From NCBI RefSeq assembly GCF_019237635.1, contig NZ_JAFAGS010000013.1:1-52088 (forward strand): a stretch of DNA of 52,088 nucleotides, written 5' to 3'. This document shows positions 27,961 to 38,012 of the stretch, in pieces. This DNA is from Pluralibacter sp. Lineage in GTDB: Bacteria > Pseudomonadota > Gammaproteobacteria > Enterobacterales > Enterobacteriaceae. The notes below the pieces were generated by a model, which had not been told where the DNA came from, searched no databases, and saw only the letters and a program-made list of their open reading frames with translations. Made by a program: the position numbers and the translations under genes. Each line of letters begins with the position of its first letter. The first letter of the stretch is position 1.

Positions 27961-29897
27961 ACCCCCTCCTTCTTCTCAAACTGCGCCAGCATATCGCGCG
28001 CCGCCTGGCGCCCGGCGACCATGGCGGTAACCACCAGATCGGCGCCGGTTACCGCATCGCCGCCAGCGAAGATTTTGTCATGGCTGGTTTGCGTCGCGCC
28101 GCGACCATCACCGCCGGTGCGGATTTGCCCCCAGCGGTCAAGCTGGACGCCCTGCCCGCGCAGCCACGGCATCTCATGCGACTGGAAGCCGAACGCCATG
28201 ACCAGCACATCGGCTGGCAGCTCAAACTCAGACCCGGGTACGGGACGCGGACGGCGGCGGCCATCCGGTCCCGGCTCGCCCATCTCGGTACGCATCAGCC
28301 CTATGGCGCTAACCTGCCCCTTGCGATTGCGGGAAATATACTGTGGCTGAACGTTAAACAGGAACTCGACGCCTTCCTCCCGGGCGTTGACCACCTCTTT
28401 CTTCGAGCCCGGCATGCTGAGTTCATCGCGACGATAGGCGCAGGTGACGCTCTGGGCGCCGCGACGAATGGCGGTGCGCAGACAGTCCATCGCCGTATCC
28501 CCACCGCCCAGCACCACCACCCGTTTACCGCTAATTTCCGTCAGCGGATATTCCGGGTTCTCCTCCAGCCCCATCACCTCTCGGGTACTGGCAATGAGGA
28601 ACGGCAGCGCCTGGATAACGCCAGGCGCATCTTCTCCCTCAAGCCCGGCCGACATCAGGCCATAGGTGCCAACGCCGAGAAAAACCGCGTCGTAGCCTGC
28701 AACCAGGGCGTCGAACGCGACATCGCGGCCAATTTCCTGATTCAGGTGAAACTGGACGCCCATTTCGCTGAAAATTTCCCGTCTGGCGCTGAGCACGGTT
28801 TTATCCAGCTTAAAAGGGGGAATCCCAAAGGTTAACAACCCGCCAATTTCCGGATGCCTGTCGAAAACGTCGACCTTAACGCCCGCGCGGGCCAGGATAT
28901 CCGCACAGCCCAGCCCAGCCGGACCGGCGCCAATCACGGCGACCCGTTCGTCGCGAGAGACGACGTCAGGCACGCGAGGCCGCCATCCCATGGACAGCGC
29001 GGTATCGGTGATGTAGCGCTCAAGATTACCGATAGCCACCGCGCCGTTACGGCCTTTCATCGTACAGGCCCCTTCGCACAGGCGATCCTGCGGACATACT
29101 CTGCCGCAAATTTCCGGCAGTGAACTGCTCTGGTTGCACAGCTCCGCCGCTTCGAGGATTTTTCCTTCGTTCACCAGACGGATAAAATCCGGAATGTGGT
29201 TATGCAGCGGGCAGGTCCAGTTGCACCAGGCTTTTTGCGCACAGTAGAGGCAGCGGCTGCTCTCAAATTCGGCCGCCTGCGGATCAAGACCGTAGTAGAT
29301 CTCCTGGAAATGCCCTTTTCGGACGTCGGCTGGCAATTTCGCAGCCCCTTTGCGCGGCGCTTTATCGAGTAGCGTCTCGCGCCGCGAGCGCAGATACGCC
29401 TGTAGCGGCTGACCCTGTGCGGCGCGAATTTGCCGTTCCCGTTGCAACTGACGCAGCGCATCATCATCCATCAGTCGCAGCGCCTGAGTCGGACAATTTG
29501 CCACACAGGCAGGCTCGCCGGAGGGATGATCGTGGCACAGGTCGCATTTTTGCGCGAGCGATGGCGCATTCCCGCCCTCCGACACCATCTCAATGGCGCC
29601 GAACGGGCAGGCTATTGCGCAGTTTTTACAGCCGATACACAGCGTCTGATTCAGTTGAACGCTGTTGTTATCAAAACGCAGCGCCTGCGTCGGGCAGGAC
29701 GCCACGCAGGGGGCATCATTACAGTGACGGCAGGTAGCGGCATTGCTGGCGTTACTCCCAAAAACGACGTGCAGGCGCGGCATAAAATCCCGGCGGTTCT
29801 GCGGCCAGGCGTCCTGATGATGCGCGCTAACGCAGGCGACTTCACAGGCATGGCAGCCAATACATTCCATGGCATCAGCGACAATAAATTTGTTCAT
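27957..29897 (-). CDS. ygfT: YgfT, AegA-like iron-sulfur NAD(P)-dependent oxidoreductase
   Basis: 646 residues (E. coli 639). The N-terminus is a HydN-like ferredoxin with four clusters ([38 protein letters not shown]), followed by a glutamate-synthase small-subunit-like part: [15 protein letters not shown] (about 216), [12 protein letters not shown] (about 315), [12 protein letters not shown] (about 463). E. coli AegA and YgfT are reported to be needed for anaerobic, formate-dependent urate degradation (recalled literature). GGGAAG precedes the ATG; ygfS follows in the operon. Confidence 0.93.
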   Translation of the reverse strand: MNKFIVADAMECIGCHACEVACVSAHHQDAWPQNRRDFMPRLHVVFGSNASNAATCRHCNDAPCVASCPTQALRFDNNSVQLNQTLCIGCKNCAIACPFGAIEMVSEGGNAPSLAQKCDLCHDHPSGEPACVANCPTQALRLMDDDALRQLQRERQIRAAQGQPLQAYLRSRRETLLDKAPRKGAAKLPADVRKGHFQEIYYGLDPQAAEFESSRCLYCAQKAWCNWTCPLHNHIPDFIRLVNEGKILEAAELCNQSSSLPEICGRVCPQDRLCEGACTMKGRNGAVAIGNLERYITDTALSMGWRPRVPDVVSRDERVAVIGAGPAGLGCADILARAGVKVDVFDRHPEIGGLLTFGIPPFKLDKTVLSARREIFSEMGVQFHLNQEIGRDVAFDALVAGYDAVFLGVGTYGLMSAGLEGEDAPGVIQALPFLIASTREVMGLEENPEYPLTEISGKRVVVLGGGDTAMDCLRTAIRRGAQSVTCAYRRDELSMPGSKKEVVNAREEGVEFLFNVQPQYISRNRKGQVSAIGLMRTEMGEPGPDGRRRPRPVPGSEFELPADVLVMAFGFQSHEMPWLRGQGVQLDRWGQIRTGGDGRGATQTSHDKIFAGGDAVTGADLVVTAMVAGRQAARDMLAQFEKKEGV

Positions 29898-30315
29898 AGG
29901 CTTCCCTTTTCTTTCTTGTTATCAGTTCGACAAGGGTCGCGATGCAATAATCAGGCGCTTTTCTCTGTCACCCCGCAGGCTGAGTTCATTTTTGCGAGGT
30001 ACCTCAAAAAATTGTCTCCACCGTTGTGCTGGCTCATGGTTAAAAAAAACGGCTGAATCATCTCGCGATTCAGAATGATTAATACTCTCTCAATATGAGA
30101 AATCATACCCCCGACTGAAACAACTTTTCCCTTGTTCATGAAGTGTATAGTGCAAATTTCTGTGATAATCACCGCAATTCAGTCACTTTCCCGCCCTAAC
30201 GTTCAAAACTGGCACTCCCTAAGCATGGAGATCCTGGTCATTTTCACACCATCGTTCAGCCCTCTAAGCAGCAGACCCTCTGAGGTCGTGCTGTTGGGTA
30301 ACAAGGAGAAACGTT
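29898..30315. promoter_or_regulatory. ygfT-uacT divergent control region
   Basis: A 418-bp non-coding gap. It contains an inverted repeat CTGAATC-N7-GATTCAG at 30053-30073, the 10-bp palindrome GAGGTACCTC near 29994, and a sigma54 promoter at 30210-30225 aimed at uacT. I found no -24/-12 element facing ygfT. Confidence 0.5.
30210..30225 (+). promoter_or_regulatory. Sigma54 (-24/-12) promoter of uacT
   Basis: TGGCACTCCCTAAGCA has the TGGCAC -24 box and GC ten bases after GG. It lies 90 bp before the uacT ATG, much like the ygeW and ygfK elements. Confidence 0.68.
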
Positions 30316-31764
30316 ATGAGCGCCATTGATTCTCAGCCACCATCGGTCTCTGGCAGCCCCCATACAACAGATGAGGTGGATCGCGTTTTATCACCGGGAA
30401 AACTGGTTATTTTGGGGTTGCAACACGTTCTGGTTATGTACGCAGGCGCCGTCGCCGTGCCGTTAATGATTGGCGACCGCTTAGGACTCAGTAAGGAGAC
30501 GGTCGCGCTGCTGATAAGCTCCGATCTGTTTTGCTGCGGCGTGGTGACGTTGCTGCAGTGCATCGGCGTTGGTCGCTTTATGGGGATCCGTCTGCCGGTC
30601 ATTATGTCCGTTACCTTCGCCGCCGTCACGCCGATGCTGGCTATCGGGATGAATCCCAATATCGGCCTGATGGGGATCTTCGGCGCCACCATTGCCGCTG
30701 GCTGTATCACCACGCTGCTGGCGCCGCTGATTGGTCGCCTGATGCCGCTGTTCCCACCATTGGTCACCGGCGTTGTCATCACCTCCATCGGCCTGAGCAT
30801 TATTCAGGTAGGTATCGATTGGGCGGCCGGAGGCAAAGGTAATCCGGACTACGGTAGCCCGGTCTATCTCGGTATCTCTTTTGCCGTCCTGCTGTTTATT
30901 CTGCTGGTCACGCGTTTTGCGAAAGGCTTTATGTCCAACGTGGCGGTGCTGCTGGGGATTGTCTTCGGTTTCGTGCTGTCGATGATGATGAACGAGGTGA
31001 ATCTCTCCGGGCTGCATGACGCCAAATGGTTTGCCATTGTCACGCCGATGGCGCTGGGCACGCCGGTTTTCGACCCGATATCCATTCTCACCATGACGGC
31101 CGTGCTGATCATCGTCTTTATTGAGTCCATGGGGATGTTTCTGGCTCTCGGTGAAATCGTCGGACGTAAACTTACGCCGCAGGACATCATCCGCGGTCTG
31201 CGCGTTGACGGCGTCGGCACGATGTTTGGCGGCCTGTTCAACAGCTTCCCGCATACCTCATTTTCACAAAACGTGGGGCTGGTCAGCGTCACCCGGGTAT
31301 ACAGCCGCTGGGTCTGCGTCGCCTCAGGCGTGATTTTGATCCTGTTTGGGATGGTGCCGAAAATGGCGGTGCTGGTGGCCTCGATTCCCCAATTCGTGCT
31401 GGGCGGCGCGGGGCTGGTTATGTTTGGGATGGTGCTCGCCACCGGTATCCGCATCCTGGCGCGCATTAACTACACCACCAATCGCTATAACCTGTATATC
31501 GTGGCAATCAGCTTAGGGGTCGGTATGACGCCCACCTTATCGCACGACTTTTTCTCCAAATTCCCTGAAGTCCTGCAACCTCTGCTGCACAGCGGGATCA
31601 TGCTGGCCACCTTCAGCGCCGTTATGCTCAACCTGTTTTTCAACGGTTATCAGAGGCATACCGGTCTTATCCCTGACGATCCGAAAACGAACCGTCGCTC
31701 GCCGCGTACGGTACGTATGTGGCTGTTGATGCGTAAGGTGAAAGAGAGCCAGCGTGACGAGTAA
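30316..31764 (+). CDS. uacT: Urate:H+ symporter, NAT/NCS2 family
   Basis: 482 residues, the length of E. coli UacT (YgfU). The NAT signature is SQNVGLVSVTRVYSR (about 318-332), with Glu in FIESMGMFLAL (helix 8, about 268-278) for substrate binding. Imports urate, the substrate of the surrounding pathway. CAAGGAG lies 9 nt before the ATG. Last gene of the conserved purine cluster; in E. coli idi follows, here it does not. Confidence 0.95.
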   Translation: MSAIDSQPPSVSGSPHTTDEVDRVLSPGKLVILGLQHVLVMYAGAVAVPLMIGDRLGLSKETVALLISSDLFCCGVVTLLQCIGVGRFMGIRLPVIMSVTFAAVTPMLAIGMNPNIGLMGIFGATIAAGCITTLLAPLIGRLMPLFPPLVTGVVITSIGLSIIQVGIDWAAGGKGNPDYGSPVYLGISFAVLLFILLVTRFAKGFMSNVAVLLGIVFGFVLSMMMNEVNLSGLHDAKWFAIVTPMALGTPVFDPISILTMTAVLIIVFIESMGMFLALGEIVGRKLTPQDIIRGLRVDGVGTMFGGLFNSFPHTSFSQNVGLVSVTRVYSRWVCVASGVILILFGMVPKMAVLVASIPQFVLGGAGLVMFGMVLATGIRILARINYTTNRYNLYIVAISLGVGMTPTLSHDFFSKFPEVLQPLLHSGIMLATFSAVMLNLFFNGYQRHTGLIPDDPKTNRRSPRTVRMWLLMRKVKESQRDE

Positions 31765-31788
31765 TTCGGTTGGCAAACGAAGACAATG

Positions 31789-31814
31789 CTCAACCCTGTG
31801 ACCGCAGGGTTGAG
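31789..31814 (+). terminator. Hairpin after uacT
   Basis: A perfect 10-bp stem CTCAACCCTG / CAGGGTTGAG with a 6-nt loop, 24 bp after the uacT stop; no clear T-run follows. Confidence 0.5.
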
Positions 31815-32017
31815 TAATAACCCTCAGCATTAAGAAAATCATGATGCTTTTGCGTAGTTCTCTGAACACTGGAGAGACATTATATTGAATATATATAGCA
31901 AACCACCTCCAGTTATATTTCGGCTTTCACTTACTTATTATTCACACATTGTTCATTGTCGATAACAGGTGTATATGTTATCTATAACCCCCTGCACCCC
32001 TAATCGATTATTCTATT

Positions 32018-33346
32018 ATGCGCCCTCTGCTTTTGAGCAAAAACTGTCTGATATCACTCTCCATCAGTTTAATATCACTGTTGGCCGCAGGAACTTTAAT
32101 TATATATGATGATATAAACATCACTGCTATCCCGCAGTCTACATACCAGATCGTCATTGTGGCGCTCTTCTTTATTGATGCGATTGCCGCGATATTTATG
32201 TTTACGCAATATATATGCAATAAGAACAACTATTATATACTTATTCTTGGCTTTTCATTTCTCAGCGGGCTAATCTACTTTGCTGAAACCATCGCGGTGA
32301 TACAGAAACCAATAGAAGCCTGCGCGGCGATAGAAATAAAATCCAATGACATTGCTATATTCTATCTTTTTCGCCAATTGAGTTTCATTCTCTTATTATT
32401 GATTGCGTTGTTCAGTTATACACATAACAATAAGAACTGTAAAAAGCGAAGAGTATTCTTTCTTATTTTATCGTTTTTCCCGATGTTTATCCTGCCGGTG
32501 CTGGCGCATAATCTCAGCAGCTACAACCCTGAAATGACGATTACCATCACGTATTATAACGCCGCATTGAAATCACAAATGTGGGTGATGAGTTATGTTT
32601 ACCTGTTACTGATCTCATGGTCATTGTCGTTATTACTCATCGTTTATAAAACGAGGTTGCATGATGATATGTGGCGCAGCCTTACGGTACTATGTCTGTC
32701 CGGCTTTTGTTATAATTTATTGCTGATTGCACTGCTACGCTATGATTTGTCAATATGGTATATCTGCCGGATGCTGGAAACCATCAGTAAAATGTGTGTC
32801 ATCACCACGCTGATGTACAGTATCTTCCATACCCTCAATAACATCAGTGAAAAAGCCTTTCGGGATCCACTCACTACTATCCATAACCGACGATTCTTTT
32901 TCACAGAATTCGATCGGTTTCTTGCAGAATGGAACTTTCGCCCCTACTGCGCCATGATTGTAGATATCGACAACTTTAAAAGAATCAATGATAAATATGG
33001 ACATGCCGAAGGTGATAAAACAATAATTGCTATTGCGCAGATCATCGCAGACACGTTGCACAAGGAAGATCTGTTCGCCAGAATTGGCGGGGAAGAGTTT
33101 GCCATTCTGCTGCAAGATATCAATAAAGAAACGGCGAAGAATATTGCTGAAAGAATACGTGTCAATGTCGAGGAAAAAACCCAAACGGGAAGTTTTTACA
33201 ATCTTCCTGAGCAAATGACGATCTCCATTGGGCTCTATTTTTCAACGCCCATGAAAAAATCGTCCTCGGAAGTGATACATTTGGCTGACTGCGCGCTTTA
33301 TACCGCAAAAAACACCGGTAGAAACAAAGTCATCGTTTACGCGTGA
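32018..33346 (+). CDS. Membrane-bound diguanylate cyclase (GGDEF protein)
   Basis: 442 residues. About eight hydrophobic segments fill residues 10-270 (a MASE-type integral sensor), followed by a GGDEF domain from about 280: DPLTTIHNRRFF, DIDNFKRINDKYGH and the active-site GGEEF near residue 357. The product-binding I-site RxxD that should lie five residues before it reads HKED, so feedback inhibition by c-di-GMP is probably lost. Base composition is clearly AT-richer than the purine cluster, suggesting separate acquisition. No good ribosome binding site precedes the ATG; other starts are not better. Confidence 0.85.
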   Translation: MRPLLLSKNCLISLSISLISLLAAGTLIIYDDINITAIPQSTYQIVIVALFFIDAIAAIFMFTQYICNKNNYYILILGFSFLSGLIYFAETIAVIQKPIEACAAIEIKSNDIAIFYLFRQLSFILLLLIALFSYTHNNKNCKKRRVFFLILSFFPMFILPVLAHNLSSYNPEMTITITYYNAALKSQMWVMSYVYLLLISWSLSLLLIVYKTRLHDDMWRSLTVLCLSGFCYNLLLIALLRYDLSIWYICRMLETISKMCVITTLMYSIFHTLNNISEKAFRDPLTTIHNRRFFFTEFDRFLAEWNFRPYCAMIVDIDNFKRINDKYGHAEGDKTIIAIAQIIADTLHKEDLFARIGGEEFAILLQDINKETAKNIAERIRVNVEEKTQTGSFYNLPEQMTISIGLYFSTPMKKSSSEVIHLADCALYTAKNTGRNKVIVYA

Positions 33347-33356
33347 TCGTTAAGCA

Positions 33357-33395
33357 CGCTCCCCTGTGTTTCATCCACGCAGGGAAGCGGGAGCG
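33357..33395. terminator. Hairpin between DGC gene and fbpC
   Basis: CGCTCCC (33357-33363) pairs with GGGAGCG (33389-33395), with further internal CTG/CAG pairing. It lies between two convergent genes; no T-run. Confidence 0.35.
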
Positions 33396-33401
33396 ATACA
33401 C

Positions 33402-34427
33402 TCAACGAAATACCCGAGCGGTTCCGGCGACAGCAATACGGACTGGCGCACCTGACATCCAGCCGGGTTGGCTGATGGTTTTCAATACAATGGGTTCCGC
33501 CTGCCCCGGAACCTGCAGGGTCAGTGTCGACAGGTGCCCAGCAAAATCCACATCAGCAATAGTAATGCCGCTCTCATGGCGCTGGCATGGCGTAATGAGC
33601 AGTTGTTCCGGGCGCAGCATCACCCGCCCCTGCCCGGCCGCCTGCGGGTTATCAGTCGGCAGCTCGCCAAGGGCACAGTGCGCCTTGCCCGCCGCCAGTT
33701 GCGCAGGCAACACCAGGGCATCTCCCAGAAACAGCGCAGTCGCTTCATCGACCGGCTGAGAGTAAACCTCAAACGGTGTTCCAACCTGCGTAAAACGCCC
33801 CTGTCGCATCACCGCCACCTGGCTTGCGAAAGAGAGCGCTTCATTCTGATCGTGCGTCACCAGAATCGACGCCACCCCGGCCTCGGCCAGCAGATCGGCC
33901 GTTGCTTTACGTGTTGCGGCGCGAAGCCCGGTATCCAGCGCGGAAAAGGGTTCGTCCAGCAGCATCAGTGAAGGCTGCTGCGCCAGCGCGCGGGCAAGCG
34001 CCACGCGCTGCTGCTGCCCACCGGAAATCTCGTGAGGCCAGTGGTGGGCAAGCTGGCTGTCCAGCGAAACCATCTCCATCAGGGCCGCCACCCGACGGCG
34101 CTTCTCCTGACGCGCCCCTTCCAGCCCCCAGGCGATGTTGTCCTCAACATTCAGATGGGGGAAGAGCGCCCCTTCCTGCGGCACAAAGCCAATGCCGCGC
34201 TGGTGCGCTGGGACAAAAACAGCGTCGTCAAACAGGGTTTTCCCCTGCATGACGATACGCCCGGCATCCGGTGTTTCGAAACCCGCCAGAATGCGCAGCA
34301 GCGTCGTTTTACCGGAGCCGGACGGCCCGACAATGGCGGTACGGCTGCCCGGCGCTACCGTCAGGTTCAGCGCGTTCAACACCTGGGCATCACCAAACGT
34401 TTTAGAGACAGATGACAATTCAAGCAT
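33402..34427 (-). CDS. fbpC: Ferric iron ABC transporter, ATP-binding protein (FbpC-like)
   Basis: 341 residues. Walker A GPSGSGKTT (about 36-44), signature ISGGQQQRVALARAL (about 132-146), Walker B LMLLDEPFSALD, and a C-terminal TOBE-like extension typical of the FbpC/PotA class. It is the third gene of the minus-strand fbpA-fbpB-fbpC operon, starting 1 bp after the fbpB stop. Substrate assignment comes from the binding protein. Confidence 0.88.
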   Translation of the reverse strand: MLELSSVSKTFGDAQVLNALNLTVAPGSRTAIVGPSGSGKTTLLRILAGFETPDAGRIVMQGKTLFDDAVFVPAHQRGIGFVPQEGALFPHLNVEDNIAWGLEGARQEKRRRVAALMEMVSLDSQLAHHWPHEISGGQQQRVALARALAQQPSLMLLDEPFSALDTGLRAATRKATADLLAEAGVASILVTHDQNEALSFASQVAVMRQGRFTQVGTPFEVYSQPVDEATALFLGDALVLPAQLAAGKAHCALGELPTDNPQAAGQGRVMLRPEQLLITPCQRHESGITIADVDFAGHLSTLTLQVPGQAEPIVLKTISQPGWMSGAPVRIAVAGTARVFR

Positions 34428-34428
34428 G

Positions 34429-36003
34429 TTACAGACCTGCGATTTTCTTCGACTGCATGTAGAGGATCCCGGTCAGCGGCAGTGAGATGAGGATCATCAG
34501 CACCGCGTAAGGCGCGGCGGCGACATAATCAATCTCGCTGGTCAACGCCCAGAAACCGGTTGAAAGCGTACGGGTGCCGAGCGGCGACAGCAGCAGCGTT
34601 GCGGTCAGCTCATTGCTCACCCCGAGGAATACCAGCGCCGCGCCCGCCGCAGCGCCAGGCGCCGCAAGACGCATCGTGACGCTCCAGAGCGCTTTCGTCG
34701 GCGTACTTCCCAGGCTGCGCGCCACGTTTTCGAGCTCGACCGGCGCCTGGGCGATACCCGCGCGCAGGTTGATCAATGCCCGCGGCATAAACATCAGCAG
34801 ATAGGCCAGAAAGAGGGTCACCTCAGTCTGGTAAATCGGTCGCGCATAATGGATGGTCACCGTCACCAGCGCCAGGGCGGTAACGATACCTGGCAGCGAG
34901 CTGGTGATGTAATTGCACCCTTCCAGCAGGCGAAAAACGCGGCGCGGATAGCGCACGCCGAGCCAGGCGATAGGGATCCCGCAGGCGGTGGTCAGGATAG
35001 CGCCTCCGGCGCCCAGCATCAGGGTTTGGCGCAACGACTGCCAGAGATCGGCATGCATCCAGTTCTCCACGCCGCCAAGCCACAGCCAGCGGCCCAGCAC
35101 GGCCAGCGGCACGCCGAGAGCCAGCACCACCAGCGCGACCAGCAGAAGCTGTCCGAGGAGCATCGCGCCAGCGCCGAGCGGCCAGCGTTTTTGCTCGCGC
35201 GCCGCCCCGGAGCCAATACGCGCATAGCGCGCTTTCCCCCGCGTAGCCCCTTCCAACAGCAGGATAGCCAGGCAGCACAGTGCGAGCACGCCAGCCAGCA
35301 TATTCGCCGCCGGGCCGCTAAAGGTGGACTGGAACTGGTCATAAATCGCAGTGGTAAAAGTGTCGAAGCGGATCATGACGTACAAGCCGTATTCCGCCAG
35401 CAGATGCAGCGCCACCAGCAGCGCGCCGCCCCAAATGGCCAGCTTCAACTGCGGCAACACCACGCGGAAAAACACCGCCCACGGCGGCGTGCCCATCGAT
35501 GCCGCCACATCTTCCAGCGTCGGGTCGAGACGCCGCAGCACGGCGGCCACCGGCATATAAATAAAGGGGTAATAAGCAAGAATGGAGATAAAAACGCCAG
35601 CAGAGAGGCCGTGCATCGACGGCGCCACGCTTATCCAGGCGTAGCTTTGCACAAACGCCGGGATAGCCAGCGGCGCAACCGCCAGCGCGGACCACCATCG
35701 ACGTCCTGGCAGCGCCGTCCGCTCGGTCAGCCAGGCGACAGCAACGCCCAGCACGACGCAAAGCGGTACCGTGAGCGCGGCCAGCCACAGCGTGTTGCTG
35801 AGTAGCTCAGCAACACGCGGACGAAAGACGAGCACCTTAATCGTCTCCCAGCCGGTCTCAATGCCAACAGAGATGACAAACCCCAATGGCACTAGCGCCA
35901 ATACTGAAAACAGAACGGCTAACGCTACCATCGGCAGCGCGGGACGCCGACGGGCAGGCTGGCGCCCCGCATTTCTCCCGAGAGTGAGACTCAGACCAGA
36001 CAT
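34429..36003 (-). CDS. fbpB: Ferric iron ABC transporter, double-domain permease (FbpB-like)
   Basis: 524 residues with about twelve transmembrane helices, made of two fused binding-protein-dependent permease domains; EAA-like loops are seen as [16 protein letters not shown] (about 182) and [16 protein letters not shown] (about 431). Fused permeases are usual in FbpB/AfuB iron importers. Lies 24 bp downstream of fbpA. Confidence 0.88.
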   Translation of the reverse strand: MSGLSLTLGRNAGRQPARRRPALPMVALAVLFSVLALVPLGFVISVGIETGWETIKVLVFRPRVAELLSNTLWLAALTVPLCVVLGVAVAWLTERTALPGRRWWSALAVAPLAIPAFVQSYAWISVAPSMHGLSAGVFISILAYYPFIYMPVAAVLRRLDPTLEDVAASMGTPPWAVFFRVVLPQLKLAIWGGALLVALHLLAEYGLYVMIRFDTFTTAIYDQFQSTFSGPAANMLAGVLALCCLAILLLEGATRGKARYARIGSGAAREQKRWPLGAGAMLLGQLLLVALVVLALGVPLAVLGRWLWLGGVENWMHADLWQSLRQTLMLGAGGAILTTACGIPIAWLGVRYPRRVFRLLEGCNYITSSLPGIVTALALVTVTIHYARPIYQTEVTLFLAYLLMFMPRALINLRAGIAQAPVELENVARSLGSTPTKALWSVTMRLAAPGAAAGAALVFLGVSNELTATLLLSPLGTRTLSTGFWALTSEIDYVAAAPYAVLMILISLPLTGILYMQSKKIAGL

Positions 36004-36027
36004 AAGGTATTCACTTCACGTAAAGGA

Positions 36028-37044
36028 TCACAGCAGACCCGCTTGCGTCATCAGTTCGATGACTTTTTTACTGTTCAGCGCAGAAGGCTCAACCTTCGGC
36101 GCGTCGAGATCCTTCAGCGGCACCAGTTGCGGGTTGGAAGCTGCATTGACGCCAACAGCGTATTCAAACGCGTTGTTGGTGCGCAGCTCTTCCTGACCCT
36201 GCTTGCCAGTAATCCACCTGATAAAGGCCTGAGCCTGCTCTTTATGTTTGCTGGATGCCAGAACGCCACCGCCGGAGAGGCTGACAAATGCGCCCGGATC
36301 CTGGTGTTTGAAGTAATACAGTTTGGTGTTTTTGCTGTTTTCACCGGTTTTTGCCTGATCGACAAAACGGTAGTAGTGGTAAATGACGCCTGCATCGATC
36401 TGGCCTGCGTTGACCGCCTTCATGACCGTGCTGTTGCCTTTATACGCCGTAAAGTTAGCTTTCATGGCTTTTAACCATTCGAGCGTGGCTTTTTCACCTT
36501 TCAGCTCAAGCATGGCGCTGACGATAGCCTGGAAATCCGCCCCTGACGGTGACGCGGCCCAGCGGCCTTTCCATTCCGGCTTTGCCAGATCCATCAGCGA
36601 TTTCGGCAACTGCGCATCACTCAGCTTCTCCGGGTTATAAACGAAGACGGTGCTGCGGGCGGCAATACCAATCCAGCGACCATGCGCCGGGCGATACTCA
36701 GCAGGAACCTGCTTGAGCGTGGCTTCATCCAGCGGCGCGAACAGTTTAGCGTTATCGACCAGCACCATTGACGGCGAGTTTTCTGTCAGGAAAACGTCGG
36801 CCGGAGACGCAGTCCCTTCCTGCACCAGCTGGTTGCCCAGCTCACTGTCGCCGCCGTTGCGCAGCGTCACCTTAATCCCGGTTTCTTTGGTAAAACCGTC
36901 AACCCAGGATTTCACCAGATTTTCATGCTGGGCGTTGTAAACCACGATGCCTTCACTGCTGTCTGCCGCGAACGCCTGCGGCGCAAGAAAAAGAGATGAA
37001 GTCACTAAAGCTATTGAACAATAAGCTGATAAGCGAAAAGTCAT
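36028..37044 (-). CDS. fbpA: Periplasmic ferric iron-binding protein (FbpA-like)
   Basis: 338 residues with a Sec signal peptide (cleavage expected after QAFA, about residue 26). Ferric-binding residues known from Haemophilus FbpA appear in order: His in YNAQHENL (about 40) and the tyrosine pair in YHYYRF (Tyr 224, 225). I use the ATG at 37044 because AAGGA stands 7 nt before it; the in-frame ATG at 37065 has no ribosome binding site. Fur control is likely from the box at 37118-37136. Confidence 0.9.
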   Translation of the reverse strand: MTFRLSAYCSIALVTSSLFLAPQAFAADSSEGIVVYNAQHENLVKSWVDGFTKETGIKVTLRNGGDSELGNQLVQEGTASPADVFLTENSPSMVLVDNAKLFAPLDEATLKQVPAEYRPAHGRWIGIAARSTVFVYNPEKLSDAQLPKSLMDLAKPEWKGRWAASPSGADFQAIVSAMLELKGEKATLEWLKAMKANFTAYKGNSTVMKAVNAGQIDAGVIYHYYRFVDQAKTGENSKNTKLYYFKHQDPGAFVSLSGGGVLASSKHKEQAQAFIRWITGKQGQEELRTNNAFEYAVGVNAASNPQLVPLKDLDAPKVEPSALNSKKVIELMTQAGLL

Positions 37045-37117
37045 GAACAAATCCTTAATAAACATGAGTAAAAAACAACAGATTGCATGGCCGCTAAGGA
37101 TTAAATCACAGTGAAAT

Positions 37118-37136
37118 GGTAATGATAATAAAAACA
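37118..37136 (-). promoter_or_regulatory. Candidate Fur box upstream of fbpA
   Basis: GGTAATGATAATAAAAACA matches 13 of 19 positions of the Fur consensus, including the central TAATGATAAT block, and sits 74-92 bp before the fbpA start, where an iron-regulated promoter would be. Confidence 0.6.
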
Positions 37137-37271
37137 GTTTCCATTAATGGATAAAAGTGGAATATGCCAAAAAAACGGCATTATTTATCATAAAAATCCG
37201 CCAATCAGCAATGTGTAATGAAAGATTAAAATAACCTTAAGAAAACTGACATCGTTGGAATGCAGTCACTA

Positions 37272-38012
37272 TCAGCCCCGGATATGCTGCTGCAGGACGG
37301 TGGCAAGCTCACGTATTTGCCCCTCAGGATTGTGTCCAATGACCATGAACTGGTGGCTGACACTCGCCCAGTACACGATATTCATCCCCAACCGCCGCTC
37401 GCTCCCGGCGGCAATACGAGCATCCCGGTTGTGCGTGATGCACAGCGCCAGTGGACCTGACTGCGGATAAAGCCAGGTAATTTGCGCGATGAACTGTTCG
37501 TCATAGGCAAGCAGCCGCGCATTTTTGAGTATTGCAGGGGGGATAGTCAGCGCGTCGACGGAAAGCGGCAGGCCCAACTGCTGCCCGACCATTTTCAGTT
37601 GGGTTTCCAGTGAGGCGCGGGACGGCGTATCCGCCAGAGTTTCCGGGGTATAAAGCACCATGTAGTGCGCCACCAGGTCACGCCAGTTCTCCTCTTCACG
37701 GGTCACCCGCATCAGCAACCTGTCGCCCGCGACGCCCAGCGCCAGGAACCCCACTGCGGCGGCAATCAAATGGCGGCGGGACAGAGAAAAGGCAGGAACA
37801 TCAGGCGGCAGCAGGCGCCCAACAGGCGCTACGCTAAGCAGCGGCTCGAACGCCGCTTTGAAGGGAAGCGAGCTTTGTTTAAACAGCGCAAGGCGCTGCG
37901 CCAGCTCAACATCCAGCGCCAGACGGGCTTCCAGCTCGCGACGTCGCGCCGGGTCAAGCTCATTATCAAGCCAGGCCACCAGCAGCTCATCCGATCCCGC
38001 GGGAAGCGTCAT
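37272..38012 (-). CDS. Putative anti-sigma factor, single-pass membrane protein
   Basis: 246 residues. The N-terminal part (about 1-70) resembles anti-sigma domains (LLVAWLDNELDPARRRELEA), a single transmembrane segment lies at about 77-100 (HLIAAAVGFLALGVAGD), and a periplasmic C-terminal domain follows. It overlaps the ECF sigma gene by ATGA (38009-38012), the standard sigma/anti-sigma arrangement. No zinc-binding HxxxCxxC motif is present. The signal sensed cannot be read from the sequence. Confidence 0.78.
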   Translation of the reverse strand: MTLPAGSDELLVAWLDNELDPARRRELEARLALDVELAQRLALFKQSSLPFKAAFEPLLSVAPVGRLLPPDVPAFSLSRRHLIAAAVGFLALGVAGDRLLMRVTREEENWRDLVAHYMVLYTPETLADTPSRASLETQLKMVGQQLGLPLSVDALTIPPAILKNARLLAYDEQFIAQITWLYPQSGPLALCITHNRDARIAAGSERRLGMNIVYWASVSHQFMVIGHNPEGQIRELATVLQQHIRG

